The position numbers and the translations under genes are program-made. The notes under the pieces are model-generated. The model was given only the letters and a program-made list of their open reading frames with translations, had not been told where the DNA came from and did not search any database. From Paenibacillus sp. S150 (GTDB lineage Bacteria > Bacillota > Bacilli > Paenibacillales > Paenibacillaceae), in contig NZ_JACBYI010000003.1 of assembly GCF_019352175.1 (NCBI RefSeq), positions 248,001-312,000 on the forward strand: 64,000 nt of DNA, given 5' to 3'. Positions within the stretch are counted from its first letter, which is position 1; each line of letters opens with the position of its first letter. Positions 53,785 to 62,820 of this stretch are shown piece after piece.

Positions 53785-54924
53785 ATGACATTTACCATGG
53801 AAATCCCCAGTCAGGAAACGCTCAAATCGGTCATTGAGGAGCAGGTGAAACCGGAGCCCGAGGAGGTTACCCAGCTGAAGGAGCTGGCCGCCAGCAATGT
53901 CGCAAGCATTCTGGAGCTGGATATCGACTCTCTGGAGAAGCGGAAATCCGTGCTGCAATCCATCGACACCTTCGGGATGAATACCATGCGCTCCTCCTCG
54001 GAGAAAAACTCCCTTCTCCAGGTGTCTGTAGGAAATCTGTCCAAGACCGGGGATGAAGGCGGCCAGGTCGCCAAAGGCTTGACAGAGCTGCACTTGCAGC
54101 TGAAGGATCTGGACCCCAGCGCAGTGGATTTTGCCAAAAACGGGATTCTGGGCAAATTCTTCAATCCACTCCGTACTTATTTCGCCAAATATCAAAAAGC
54201 GGATGCCGTTATTTCCGATATCATTCTTTCATTGGATAAAGGCAAATCCATCTTAAAGAATGACAACACCACTCTTGAAATTGAACAGCAAGCCCTTCGG
54301 GAGCTCACCAAAAAACTGCAAAAGGAAATTCAGCTTGGCATTCTGATGGACCAGGAAATCGAGCACCAGATCGAAGCGGCCAAGGTGCGCGGGGAGTCCG
54401 GGGACAAAATCCGCTTCATTACCGAGGAGGTCCTCTTCCCTCTCCGCCAGCGGGTTATGGACCTGCAGCAGATGCTTGTAGTGAATCAGCAGGGAATCAT
54501 GGCGATCGAGGTCGTGATCCGTAATAACAAGGAGCTGATCCGGGGCGTCGACAGAGCAAGAAATGTAACCGTCTCGGCGCTCAAAATATCGGTCACGGTC
54601 GCCAGCGCGCTGTATAACCAGAAGATTGTGCTCAAAAAAATTGAGCTGCTCAACCAAACGACAGACAATCTGATCAGCGGCACCTCAAGAATGCTTAAGG
54701 AGCAAGGCGCGGCGATTCAAAAGCAATCTATGGAGACTACAATCTCTCCTGATACGTTAAAACAGGCTTTTACAGACGTTCTGTCCGCCCTGGACTCCAT
54801 CAGCACCTACAAGCAGGAGGCGCTGCCCAGAATGCGTGAGACGATCAATCAGTTCCGGGAGCTGGCCGACAATGGCGAACAGCAGATCCAGCGGCTGGAG
54901 CGGGGCAACTCGCTCGGGCTGTAG
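53785..54924 (+). CDS. TelA-family toxic anion resistance protein
   Basis: A 379-residue mostly helical, coiled-coil-rich cytoplasmic protein of the TelA/KlaA/YaaN family (Pfam toxic anion resistance). Recognisable segments are DFAKNGILGKFFNPLRTYFAKYQKA, LQKEIQLGILMDQEIEHQIEAAK and VTVASALYNQKIVLKKIELLNQ. Members are linked to resistance to tellurite, membrane-active agents and some phages; the mechanism is unknown. AAGGAGG is eight bases before the ATG. It is the third gene of the set, with repeat DNA between it and the VWA gene. Confidence 0.93.
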   Translation: MTFTMEIPSQETLKSVIEEQVKPEPEEVTQLKELAASNVASILELDIDSLEKRKSVLQSIDTFGMNTMRSSSEKNSLLQVSVGNLSKTGDEGGQVAKGLTELHLQLKDLDPSAVDFAKNGILGKFFNPLRTYFAKYQKADAVISDIILSLDKGKSILKNDNTTLEIEQQALRELTKKLQKEIQLGILMDQEIEHQIEAAKVRGESGDKIRFITEEVLFPLRQRVMDLQQMLVVNQQGIMAIEVVIRNNKELIRGVDRARNVTVSALKISVTVASALYNQKIVLKKIELLNQTTDNLISGTSRMLKEQGAAIQKQSMETTISPDTLKQAFTDVLSALDSISTYKQEALPRMRETINQFRELADNGEQQIQRLERGNSLGL

Positions 54925-54995
54925 CGGCAGAGATTTGAGTCTGCCAATTCAACATGATAAACTATTTCCCGACCACATTCTGGGAGGGGACGCAG

Positions 54996-56048
54996 ATGAG
55001 CGAAGAAGAAGCAAATGCAGCCGGCTGGGATGCCATTGATGAAGCCCTGGGCCGGCTCTATGGAGAGCAAGAGTTCAAACACTATGGAACTGCTATACCT
55101 TATATGCTCGGAGGACCTGATCCGCTGAATGGAATCAGTGTATATGAAGTAAGCGGGCCGCTTCCCCATTGGCATTTTGTAACCTATGGCTTCTCGGAGC
55201 TCTATGAAAAAGAAACGGAAGACCCTGAACACAGCGGCTACGGCTTTGAGCTGACCTTCCGGCTGTTCAAGCCGGCTACGGAGGAAGAGCCCCCGGCCTG
55301 GGCGCTGAATCTGCTGCAGAACCTGGGACGTTACGTGTTTAACAGCGGCAATGTCTTCCGCTCCGGGGATTATATGGATGCCAACGGCCCCATAGCCCTT
55401 GAAACGGATACAATGCTGACTGCGCTGGCTTTTATTGGAGACCCGCAGCTGCCGGTGCTCGATACCCCAAACGGCAGAGTGGAGTTCATACAGGTTGTGG
55501 GCATTACCAATGACGAGTTGCTGGCAATGCAGGTCTGGAACACGCTTGGAGTCCTGGCGGAAATGGCGGAGCATATGCCGCTGTATATCAGCGACTTGCA
55601 GCGGGATTCACTGCTGAAGCTGCCTTCAATATCTGAGGCTGTACGGCTGGGCAGTGAAAGCGATGGCTCCAATACCGGCGCTTTGTATGTCGATCAGCTC
55701 GCCTGGGAGAGCCCGGATGGCGATTCCGTCCATACCTTGCAGTTAGGGGCCAAGCAGGCCGAAATCGTTGGCAAGCTGCTGCGGGGAAGACTGCTCAAGG
55801 GGCGCTCTTTAACTCTGGCCGGACCGGAGGTCACCGTCAGCTTCGAGGCAGGAGACAGACACGGCCTCGAAATACGCGGGGAGCTGATGATCCTCAAGCT
55901 GGATGAGGCGGTCTCCGCAGCCCTTTCAGAAATTCTCCAGCCGGTGGCGGGACTGCATCAGCTCTCCGGCTGGCCGGAGCTGGCGGTCCGGATCGTGCCC
56001 ACTCACATTACCGATAGCGAAGGAAATGTTGTGAAGACAATTGGATAA
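54996..56048 (+). CDS. Suppressor-of-fused (SUFU) domain protein
   Basis: A 350-residue cytoplasmic protein whose first 185 residues form a SUFU-like domain (ISVYEVSGPLPHWHFVTYGFSELY, then GYGFELTFRL and FIQVVGITNDELLAMQVW). The C-terminal part is less conserved. Bacterial SUFU-like proteins are often immunity or chaperone-like partners near toxins, but their role is unsettled. GGGAGGGG is six bases before ATG 54996. It ends the TelA set and is followed by a 13-bp perfect inverted repeat (CAAACAGCTGCGC...) that probably terminates it. Confidence 0.88.
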   Translation: MSEEEANAAGWDAIDEALGRLYGEQEFKHYGTAIPYMLGGPDPLNGISVYEVSGPLPHWHFVTYGFSELYEKETEDPEHSGYGFELTFRLFKPATEEEPPAWALNLLQNLGRYVFNSGNVFRSGDYMDANGPIALETDTMLTALAFIGDPQLPVLDTPNGRVEFIQVVGITNDELLAMQVWNTLGVLAEMAEHMPLYISDLQRDSLLKLPSISEAVRLGSESDGSNTGALYVDQLAWESPDGDSVHTLQLGAKQAEIVGKLLRGRLLKGRSLTLAGPEVTVSFEAGDRHGLEIRGELMILKLDEAVSAALSEILQPVAGLHQLSGWPELAVRIVPTHITDSEGNVVKTIG

Positions 56049-56064
56049 GCACTCATGGCAAGCC

Positions 56065-56555
56065 AAACAGCTGCGCCGTCCTTAACCGGGCAGCGCAGCT
56101 GTTTGCATTTCAGGTGTAAGTCTGGCTGCTGAAGCCAGGCGGGAAGCCAAGTGGAAAAGGTATCTTCATATTCCCCCAGCCGCTTTTTCGCAAGCGTTAG
56201 CGGATAAAAGGCTCCCTAATCGTCCGTTTCGCCCCCTTTCAGAGGAATACGCCTACATTAAGATGTACTTGAACCATTAATAAAAAGGGCAGCCATTTTA
56301 GTGGTAAAAAGGATCACTAATCCATCGCATTCGGATCCTGGATCATCCCTAGTGGGAAAAAGTACAACTAATTCGGCTGAAATCAGCCATATGGGGGGAG
56401 ATGGCCTCCATGAAGTGTACAAAATCCCACTAAAGCCCTTTAAATCCAAAATTCCAGCCCATTAGTGTTACTTTTTACACTTCGCTTCAGTCCCCTATGA
56501 ACCTCTCCCTTGCGTTCCATCAGCTTGTTCGGGTTCGCCGGTTCATTTCATATAC
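56065..56555. repeat. Dispersed 490-bp repeat, copy 2
   Basis: This is the second copy of 3749-4240 in the same orientation. It begins with a perfect inverted repeat (AAACAGCTGCGC with GCGCAGCTGTTT) and contains the same TAGTGGGAAAAAG-type words, two direct and two inverted, though with independent substitutions. It follows the SUFU gene immediately. The two copies are 52 kb apart. Confidence 0.85.
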
Positions 56556-56682
56556 ATTAAGTTTCTTTATTGTGTTTTTTAAAGATTACAGAACCGCCTC
56601 CCGCTTAAACAGCGGAGCGGACGGACCCGCGGAACAGCGGCCGCGGCCGCCTGGGTCTCCGGATTTTCACCGCCAAGATACT

Positions 56683-56778
56683 GCGACGAAATAAAGTACC
56701 GCTACATTGTTGACAAAACTCCCAAAACCGTGGAGATTTTGTCAACAAAAGCGGGTACTCATTTCCTCGCAGCTCCTA
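56683..56778. repeat. Hairpin repeat, copy 2 (long palindrome)
   Basis: The core TTGTTGACAAAA (56707-56718) and TTTTGTCAACAA (56737-56748) is a perfect 12-bp inverted repeat with CTCC/GGAG inside. Outer arms GCGACGAAATAAAGTACCGC and GCGGGTACTCATTTCCTCGC pair imperfectly, so the whole 88 bp can fold into one hairpin. Copy 1 is at 17123-17194. The stretch 56779-57079 contains a further degenerate GTGGAAACGGGTACCGTCC unit and no clear gene. Confidence 0.75.
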
Positions 56779-57079
56779 AGAGGAATGAAATAAATCTGGA
56801 GAGCACAGCGACCCGGACAACGCCCCGTTCGCGGAGCGTCCACTCCAAAAGCCTGCGTATTCCTACGCAAGTGGAAACGGGTACCGTCCTTATAAGGACA
56901 GTGCGAGAGCTTCAATCTGCCTTGATGGGCCGTCTTGTGTTTGGTCGAACTGTTACTGTAACTGCATTTATGGGCGGCGCTATCGGCACAAGCACTGTCA
57001 CAGCCAGCGTATATATATGATTCAATCGTAATTCCCCCAGGAATTATGCGCATTTAGCTGATGCTACTTCTATTTATAA

Positions 57080-57241
57080 TTGCCAAGCATCAGCCTTAGG
57101 AAATACCAGTATATAGGAATTTCCTTTGGGGCATCCAATCCAGCAGCACTTGAAAGATTACAAAGTCTTGGGCATAATCCCTACAAAGGCGATGGACCAT
57201 ACGGCTATGCAATTAGAAAATATAAAATCTATATCCTTTGA
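57080..57241 (+). CDS. Short unassigned ORF or gene remnant
   Basis: A frame from TTG 57080 encodes 53 residues: MPSISLRKYQYIGISFGASN at the start and a basic aromatic end AIRKYKIYIL. The middle (ALERLQSLGHNPYKGDGPYG) looks like real protein. No good ribosome binding site precedes it, so it is more likely the C-terminal tail of a lost gene. A strong plus-strand terminator follows 38 bp later, in agreement with former expression in this direction. I do not recognise the family. Confidence 0.35.
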   Translation: MPSISLRKYQYIGISFGASNPAALERLQSLGHNPYKGDGPYGYAIRKYKIYIL

Positions 57242-57278
57242 ATTTGAACAGTGAAGAATGGCCTATCAAGATACGTAT

Positions 57279-57331
57279 GGCCGGTAAGCGCCTTGTATTC
57301 CCCCTCGGATACAAGCGCCACTGGCCGCTTT
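57279..57331 (+). terminator. Terminator, plus strand
   Basis: GGCCGGTAAGCGCCTTGTAT pairs with ATACAAGCGCCACTGGCC, followed by GCTTTTTC. It ends transcription coming from the 57080 ORF and, read on the other strand, probably also the phosphorylase transcript. Confidence 0.82.
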
Positions 57332-57338
57332 TTCAGTC

Positions 57339-60300
57339 TTACATGTAAATGTCCACTACCGTGCCTTCCGCGCTCCGCAGCCGGTCAAAATCAGCCCGCT
57401 TGATCCGCAGTCCGCCGGTACGGTACGGATTCCCCAGACGTTCAGCCTGGACCTCCCGGCCGTTCACCTTAACCGAGCTAAGCCCGCCCCCGGCGCAATG
57501 GTAGACAAACACGGCATGCGCGCCGCCGTAGCCGAAGTCCAGGCGGGTACCGTCGAGCTCCTGCGGCAATACCGGATCGACGATCAGGTCACCGCCCTCC
57601 TCACGGATGCCCAGCACACTTGTGATCAGCTGGTTCATGTAAATCCCCGGACCGCTGGAATAGATTCTCCAGCCCCCTTTGACCGGAACCGATCCGTCAC
57701 GCAGCTCCCGGAAGCGCTCCTGCGCCTCATAGCGGTTGGCAAATTTGCCGTCCGAGCTGCTGAAATAGGAATTGCTCTGCCGCAGCTCCGCATTCGGCAC
57801 CGCTTCGCGGATGCCGATCGGGTTAATGACGGCCAGGCCCTTCCATACCTGATCCCGCTTGCCGATCTTGGCCATAGCCTCCACAAAACGGATATGGGCA
57901 TGCACATATTGCAGTCCGATCTCACGGCCGAAATTCGCCGCCTGCTCCGCACGCTTGAAGTGCAGACTGACTCCGCCGGCATACTGTGCCGGATGATTCA
58001 TCAGACGCACACCGTCCGGGCAGAGGAACTGCTCCTGAATCAGCCGGTAATGCTCCTCCATCTGCTCCGGTGTAAGCAGCTCCCCAATCATGCTGCGGGT
58101 CATCGGCAGCAGACGGTACTGGATGCCGGTCTCCTGATCTTCGGGATGCAGCATCAGCTTGGCAGCAGCCGGATTTTCAAAGTAAAGGAAGCCAGGAATC
58201 ACACCGGTTCCCAGCATATAGCGGTTGAAGTCGCCTTTGATGCCTTCCGCCAGCTCCTGCAGCTCTCCGGACCATGCGGCATCCACAGCTTGCAGCGCGC
58301 CCGACAGTCCCAGCACCGTCTGATAAGTCAATGCAACTGTCCAGCTGCTGACCATGTACTGCTTGAGCTGGACATTGGCCGGCTGAAGGGTATCATCCCA
58401 GTCTCCATCGCCGTAGGAGGACAGGAAGGTATCGTGCAGGAAGTTCGCTTTAATATAATCCAGTTCCTTGACTGCATGCTCCCGCAGCGAAGCTGTCCGG
58501 TCCGTAAAATCAAAGCTGTGCTTGCGGGTATACGGCAGCTGCACCTCAAGCACTTCATAGTCCCGGGTCGCCCGCAGATAATCGCCCAGCACCTTCAGCG
58601 GCCAGACGATGATGTCCCCGTGGCTCTCCTCTTGCTGGATATGCGTGTATTTATCGAACATGAACCATTGCGGCCAGCTGCCGTCATCCTCATACTGATG
58701 GGCAAACACTGTCAGGAGAATTTCCCGCACCTGCCCGTATTTACGGGTAGCCAGGAAATATTCCACGGGTCCTTGACAGACGTCGCGGGTTCCCCATGCG
58801 GCACCGCCGTATTGCTCCAGACCATGGGGCACCGAATAGTGTACAAGCATATTGTGGGTATACCACCAGGCCAGCGCATTCACCTTGAACAGCTCACCTT
58901 CGCCTCCGCCCGGCTGCGTCAGCCTGAAGCCGTTCATCACTCCGGCTAAAAATTCACGGTACCGTGAAATCTCTGATTCAACAGAGGTCGGGCTAAGCGG
59001 TCTCTCCCTGCCCTCCAGCATTCCCTGAATGGTCAGGGTCCAGTCTGCGCTCTCCTCCAGCTCCATAACCACGAGGGATGCACTGCCCCGGGCGGGCCCT
59101 TCAACCAGCATGGACTCATCGCCCAGCCGGTAAGCCGCACCGTTCAGCTGCATCCGGTAGGCCAGCTCCGGGTAAACCTGCGCGCTTGTGCCTGACCCCG
59201 CTGCGCGGAAGACAAGCGTTCCATCTGCCGCGTGCTGTGACATCCCGTAGGGAACCTCATATTCCGCTATATTCATTGTAATCTGGTTGGTGATCAGGAA
59301 GCGGTACGCGGTGCCTTTTGCCGAACGGACATGCAGTCTCACTTCCGGCTCATCCATCGTTGTATAGTTGGTAATCACCAGGGTATCCGTTGCCGTCTTG
59401 TACAGCCAGCGCACATAGTTAAAACCGATTTCGAACAGGGACGGCATCGTCAGAAGGTGATATTGTCCTTCCGTGTGCACGTAAATCCGCTGACCCGAGG
59501 TTTTGTAGACATTTAATGCGCTGCGGGCATTGGACATCATTTTATTGAAATTGGTATTGCCGACAAGCACCTGTGAATTGAAGATTCCGTACATGTAAGA
59601 GGTTGTGGTCATGATCTCCGGATTCATGCGTGCGTTATCCCCGCTCATCAGTATATGTCCATGCGGACGTTCAACAAGCAGCTCCTTGTCTTTGAGTACA
59701 ACATGCTCATAGCCTTCGGTAAAGAAGGCCAGCAGCTTGCCGTTCTCATGCTCCTCCTGGAACCTGTGCGGAAACAGCGCATCCAGCTCGGCTCCGGTCA
59801 GCGGCAGGGTCTGCAGCGGATCACCGGCCTGCGGATTTGCCGATACACGGTCCAGCCACTCCCCTTCAGACGGCAGACTGCCTGCAGATTGGATCTGCTG
59901 CCAAGCCTCCTGCACAGACGGGCCGTACTCCAGCTCCGTAACCGCTGCCGGATGATTCCCGCGGAACAGGCCGTAGAAGGTGAAACGGCTGGGACCTTCC
60001 AATATGATTTGCTCAGACTGCAGCGCCGTATAAGCAAATTCATACTGGTAAATCTTATTCGCAAGCTTGTCCCGGGACAAAGCCTCCGGCCTGTTGGTCT
60101 CTTTATAGGATAAGCCGAAAAATTGAAACCCGTCGGTGGAATAGCCGGCTGAGCCGCCCAGCAGTCCCTGCTGAAGATACGGAAACTTCCCGTCCTGCGG
60201 CTGATTCTGGCGGGAGCATACCACATAGCCTTTGTCCTTGTCTTCAAAAACCGCATGATCAATGTACTGGGAGAGATAAGCCTCATTGCTTGTAACAGCG

Positions 60301-60725
60301 CCGGGGGAAGCAATTCCCACATCCTGGGTGTAGATCACATCCAGAGGCACACTGCTGCCATCGATCGAGACATCCCAGAACCATACTCCGTTATCCGCCA
60401 TAGAGAAGACCACCTGATAGGAGATCCTTTCTTTTGCTCCCGGTTCCGCCCTCCCTGCTGAAATTACGCCCTGCCATACCAGGCGGTCGCCTTCCCGGCG
60501 GAAGCGGCTGCCAGATTTCACTCCGAGCAGCGGAAACGCCTGAATGCCGTCTGCCAGGTGAAGCCTTGCATATAAATTGCCCGGTGCCCCGTCGACGCTG
60601 TTGGACAACAGCTGGTTAATCATTATTTTGCCGCCAAAAGCCTGATACAGGTCACCGCTCTCCAGAAATGTAAAGGTCAAATCACCCTTTTGAAGCGATA
60701 GCTTGGGGGTTGTTGCAGTTGTCAT
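57339..60725 (-). CDS. GH94 glycoside phosphorylase (oligoglucan type)
   Basis: A 1128-residue inverting phosphorylase of family GH94. N-terminal beta-sandwich domains (1 to about 550) precede an alpha6/alpha6 barrel with GGAAWGTRDVCQGPVEYFLA (about 640), QYEDDGSWPQWFMFDKY and YGDGDWDDTLQP, whose Asp (about 775) is the likely general acid. The length and layout resemble 1,2-beta-oligoglucan (sophoro-oligosaccharide) phosphorylases such as that of Listeria innocua rather than the roughly 800-residue cellobiose phosphorylases. GGAAGTG precedes the ATG. Two LacI-type operators flank its promoter. Phosphorolysis would yield glucose 1-phosphate. Confidence 0.85.
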   Translation of the reverse strand: MTTATTPKLSLQKGDLTFTFLESGDLYQAFGGKIMINQLLSNSVDGAPGNLYARLHLADGIQAFPLLGVKSGSRFRREGDRLVWQGVISAGRAEPGAKERISYQVVFSMADNGVWFWDVSIDGSSVPLDVIYTQDVGIASPGAVTSNEAYLSQYIDHAVFEDKDKGYVVCSRQNQPQDGKFPYLQQGLLGGSAGYSTDGFQFFGLSYKETNRPEALSRDKLANKIYQYEFAYTALQSEQIILEGPSRFTFYGLFRGNHPAAVTELEYGPSVQEAWQQIQSAGSLPSEGEWLDRVSANPQAGDPLQTLPLTGAELDALFPHRFQEEHENGKLLAFFTEGYEHVVLKDKELLVERPHGHILMSGDNARMNPEIMTTTSYMYGIFNSQVLVGNTNFNKMMSNARSALNVYKTSGQRIYVHTEGQYHLLTMPSLFEIGFNYVRWLYKTATDTLVITNYTTMDEPEVRLHVRSAKGTAYRFLITNQITMNIAEYEVPYGMSQHAADGTLVFRAAGSGTSAQVYPELAYRMQLNGAAYRLGDESMLVEGPARGSASLVVMELEESADWTLTIQGMLEGRERPLSPTSVESEISRYREFLAGVMNGFRLTQPGGGEGELFKVNALAWWYTHNMLVHYSVPHGLEQYGGAAWGTRDVCQGPVEYFLATRKYGQVREILLTVFAHQYEDDGSWPQWFMFDKYTHIQQEESHGDIIVWPLKVLGDYLRATRDYEVLEVQLPYTRKHSFDFTDRTASLREHAVKELDYIKANFLHDTFLSSYGDGDWDDTLQPANVQLKQYMVSSWTVALTYQTVLGLSGALQAVDAAWSGELQELAEGIKGDFNRYMLGTGVIPGFLYFENPAAAKLMLHPEDQETGIQYRLLPMTRSMIGELLTPEQMEEHYRLIQEQFLCPDGVRLMNHPAQYAGGVSLHFKRAEQAANFGREIGLQYVHAHIRFVEAMAKIGKRDQVWKGLAVINPIGIREAVPNAELRQSNSYFSSSDGKFANRYEAQERFRELRDGSVPVKGGWRIYSSGPGIYMNQLITSVLGIREEGGDLIVDPVLPQELDGTRLDFGYGGAHAVFVYHCAGGGLSSVKVNGREVQAERLGNPYRTGGLRIKRADFDRLRSAEGTVVDIYM

Positions 60726-60889
60726 TTCTTCTCACTTCCTTATCTGCAGCGGCGTAAGGCCGCTAATTATGGATTGGGTTACAACAAACCAGGCCTCCAG
60801 CACCGCATCCGCCGCACCGTATATCCCATGCAGGTTCAGCGGACGTCCGTTGAACAGAACAACGGCAAGGTGCTTCCCTCCAATGAAAC

Positions 60890-60964
60890 GAAACGTTTCT
60901 CCTTATCTATATCTTTATCAGTATGATTTTATCTATATATCAACCTCATAAATCATAAACGTTT
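60890..60964 (-). promoter_or_regulatory. Promoter and paired LacI-type operators for the GH94 gene
   Basis: On the minus strand TTGATA (60943-60938), 17 bp, TGATAA (60920-60915) is a candidate promoter. GAAACGTTTC at 60890-60899 is a perfect palindrome just downstream of the start point. A second AAACGTTT at 60957-60964 lies just upstream of the -35. Paired AAACGTTT operators are typical targets of LacI regulators, and such a gene is next but one. They do not fit the CcpA cre consensus well. Confidence 0.7.
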
Positions 60965-61010
60965 CACTTCATTTCAATAGCTATTGCCATGATGGCCCAT
61001 CCTTTGCACC

Positions 61011-61769
61011 TTACAGCGGCAGCCACTCCAAGACACGCCGCGCCTGGCGGTCCCAATACCCCCATTCATGCTCCCCGGGAGCTTCCTCATACGTAATCTC
61101 AAGACCCGCGGCGGCTGCATGGTCCCGAAAACGGCGGTTGCCTTCAAGCAGGAAATCCTCCGTTCCGCAGCATTGATACAGCCGGGGCTGGCTCCCTGAC
61201 AGGGCTGCGTTGTCCAAGAGCGCGAACAGGTCGTCCCTGCTTCCCTCAAGCTCCGCCGCGGCGCCAAAAATCCGCTGCACTTCTCCCGGCTGGAAGCCAT
61301 TCGGTCCGCTTATCCGGCCGGCGATGTCCACGCCGCCGGACAGGCTTGCCGCGGCTGCATAACGTTCAGGGCAGCGGAGCGCCAGCTTAAACGCTCCATA
61401 GCCGCCCATCGGGATGCCCGCGGCAAAGGTGTCTTCCCTGCGGCGGGAGATGGCAAAAATCTTGCATACAAGGCCGGGAAGCTCTTGGCTCAGGTAGGTA
61501 AAATAGGCGCCGCCTTGCTTCATATCCATATAATAGCTGCGGTCTGCCCGCGGCAGGATGAGCGCAAGCCCCTTCTCTTCGGCATAGCGCTCAATGCCGG
61601 ATTGCCGCGTCCATTCGCTGTGATCCCCGCCAAGCCCATGCAGCAGATACAGGACCGGAAGCTTGCCGTCCCGCTCCTTAAGCGCACAGGCATTCAGCGG
61701 AATCACGGCACCAATGTCCGTAGACATGCCCAGAACTTCCGAGTATAACGACATTTGAATCAAAGCCAA
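61011..61769 (-). CDS. Esterase-fold protein lacking the catalytic serine
   Basis: A 252-residue alpha/beta hydrolase of the esterase D / tributyrin esterase family. PVLYLLHGLGGDHSEWTRQS forms the oxyanion region, and the C-terminal His is in GEHEWGYWDRQ. The nucleophile elbow reads FAAGIPMGGYGAF: Pro (CCG, 61410-61412) stands where the family has Ser (GxSxG). A single T-to-C change would explain it. The protein should be inactive as a serine hydrolase unless this is a sequencing error. TTG 61769 (MALIQMSLYSEVLGM) is preferred, with GGAG nine bases upstream. It lies between the LacI gene and the phosphorylase. Confidence 0.85.
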   Translation of the reverse strand: MALIQMSLYSEVLGMSTDIGAVIPLNACALKERDGKLPVLYLLHGLGGDHSEWTRQSGIERYAEEKGLALILPRADRSYYMDMKQGGAYFTYLSQELPGLVCKIFAISRRREDTFAAGIPMGGYGAFKLALRCPERYAAAASLSGGVDIAGRISGPNGFQPGEVQRIFGAAAELEGSRDDLFALLDNAALSGSQPRLYQCCGTEDFLLEGNRRFRDHAAAAGLEITYEEAPGEHEWGYWDRQARRVLEWLPL

Positions 61770-61784
61770 TTCCATCATCTCCGT

Positions 61785-62777
61785 TTAATTGCGGGATTTG
61801 ACCGACTTGCGTTCAATCAGCTCAATCTTGAGCTTATAGAAATCATTGACGGCATCGCCGTTCAGCATCTGGAACAGCAGGTGTCCGGCCAAAGATCCCG
61901 ATTCATACATCGGCTGGCGGATGGTTGTCATCGGCGGCTGAATATATTCGGCCAGCTGAATATCGTCAAAGCCGATCACCGAAATATCGCCCGGAACGGA
62001 AACTCCGCCCTCCTCCAGCGCCTTCATTCCCCCGACCGCCATTTCGTCGTTGGCATAAAAGACGGCTGTGGGCAGCTCGCCCTGCATCAGCATCATTTTG
62101 GCGGCTTTGTATCCGCCCTGGCGGATAAATCCGCCGCTTATCTTCCACTTGGTTTTCTCCTGAAGCCCGGCTTCATGCATGGCCCGCAAATATCCTTTGT
62201 AGCGCAGCGCATTGTCATACGAGTTCGCCGGACCGCTGATATAGGCGATGGCCTCATGGCCTTTTTCAATCAGATAGCGCGTCGCCCGGTAGCCGCCCTG
62301 CTCTCCATCGACCACAACGTTAATAAGGCCTTCGCCGTTAATCAGCCGGTCCATAACCACAATGGGAAATCTGGCGCTTCCCGCCGCCCGGAGAATTTCA
62401 TCCGTAATGTTATGGGCCAGCACAATGGCCCCATCCACCCTCTTTTCCAGCAGAAATCTTACAGCGGTTGAGTCTTTGCCGCCCATGGAGCTGCAGGCTA
62501 TAAGATCATAAGAATTGGATAAAGCCACATCCTGAATGCTGCGGATGAGCTCCGAATAATAGGGACCGGATAAATCCGTCAATATGAGGGCTATGGTATT
62601 CGTGCGGCTTCTCTTCAAATCCATGGCAAAGCCATTTTTTTGATAGTTCAGCTGCCTTGCAGCCTCCAGCACCTTTTCTCTTGTCTTGGCGCTCACCTTG
62701 CTGTCGCCGCTCATGGCGTATGAAGCCGTAGACAAGGCCACCCCGGCCAGCTTTGCCACATCCTTGATCGTTGCCAT
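61785..62777 (-). CDS. LacI-family transcriptional regulator
   Basis: A repressor of 330 residues: the N-terminal helix-turn-helix and hinge (ATIKDVAKLAGVALSTASYA, then VSAKTREKVLEAARQLNY) and a periplasmic-binding-like effector domain ending VIGFDDIQLAEYIQPPMTTI plus a dimerisation segment. ATG 62777 has AAGGA nine bases upstream. It probably controls the surrounding sugar genes through the AAACGTTT sites at 60890 and 60957, with an oligosaccharide as inducer. It lies 15 bp before the esterase gene. Confidence 0.94.
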   Translation of the reverse strand: MATIKDVAKLAGVALSTASYAMSGDSKVSAKTREKVLEAARQLNYQKNGFAMDLKRSRTNTIALILTDLSGPYYSELIRSIQDVALSNSYDLIACSSMGGKDSTAVRFLLEKRVDGAIVLAHNITDEILRAAGSARFPIVVMDRLINGEGLINVVVDGEQGGYRATRYLIEKGHEAIAYISGPANSYDNALRYKGYLRAMHEAGLQEKTKWKISGGFIRQGGYKAAKMMLMQGELPTAVFYANDEMAVGGMKALEEGGVSVPGDISVIGFDDIQLAEYIQPPMTTIRQPMYESGSLAGHLLFQMLNGDAVNDFYKLKIELIERKSVKSRN

Positions 62778-62820
62778 TTGCTTCAATCCTTCCCGAGGTA
62801 ATGCAATATGCTTCTCTATA

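Noticed and set aside
53619..53837. A 72-codon frame made of repeated KLHKTWPMLPKRVLL units
   Set aside because: It is only the 66-bp tandem repeat read in an open frame. It runs into telA in another frame and has no ribosome binding site.
57498..58949. A 483-codon open frame antisense to the GH94 phosphorylase gene
   Set aside because: It is a shadow of the GC-rich third-codon pattern of the phosphorylase gene. It has no ribosome binding site and no recognisable domain.
60880..60970. CcpA cre sites at the AAACGTTT palindromes
   Set aside because: The spacing does not fit the cre consensus (TGNAANCGNWNNCW), whereas the paired symmetric sites suit the nearby LacI regulator.
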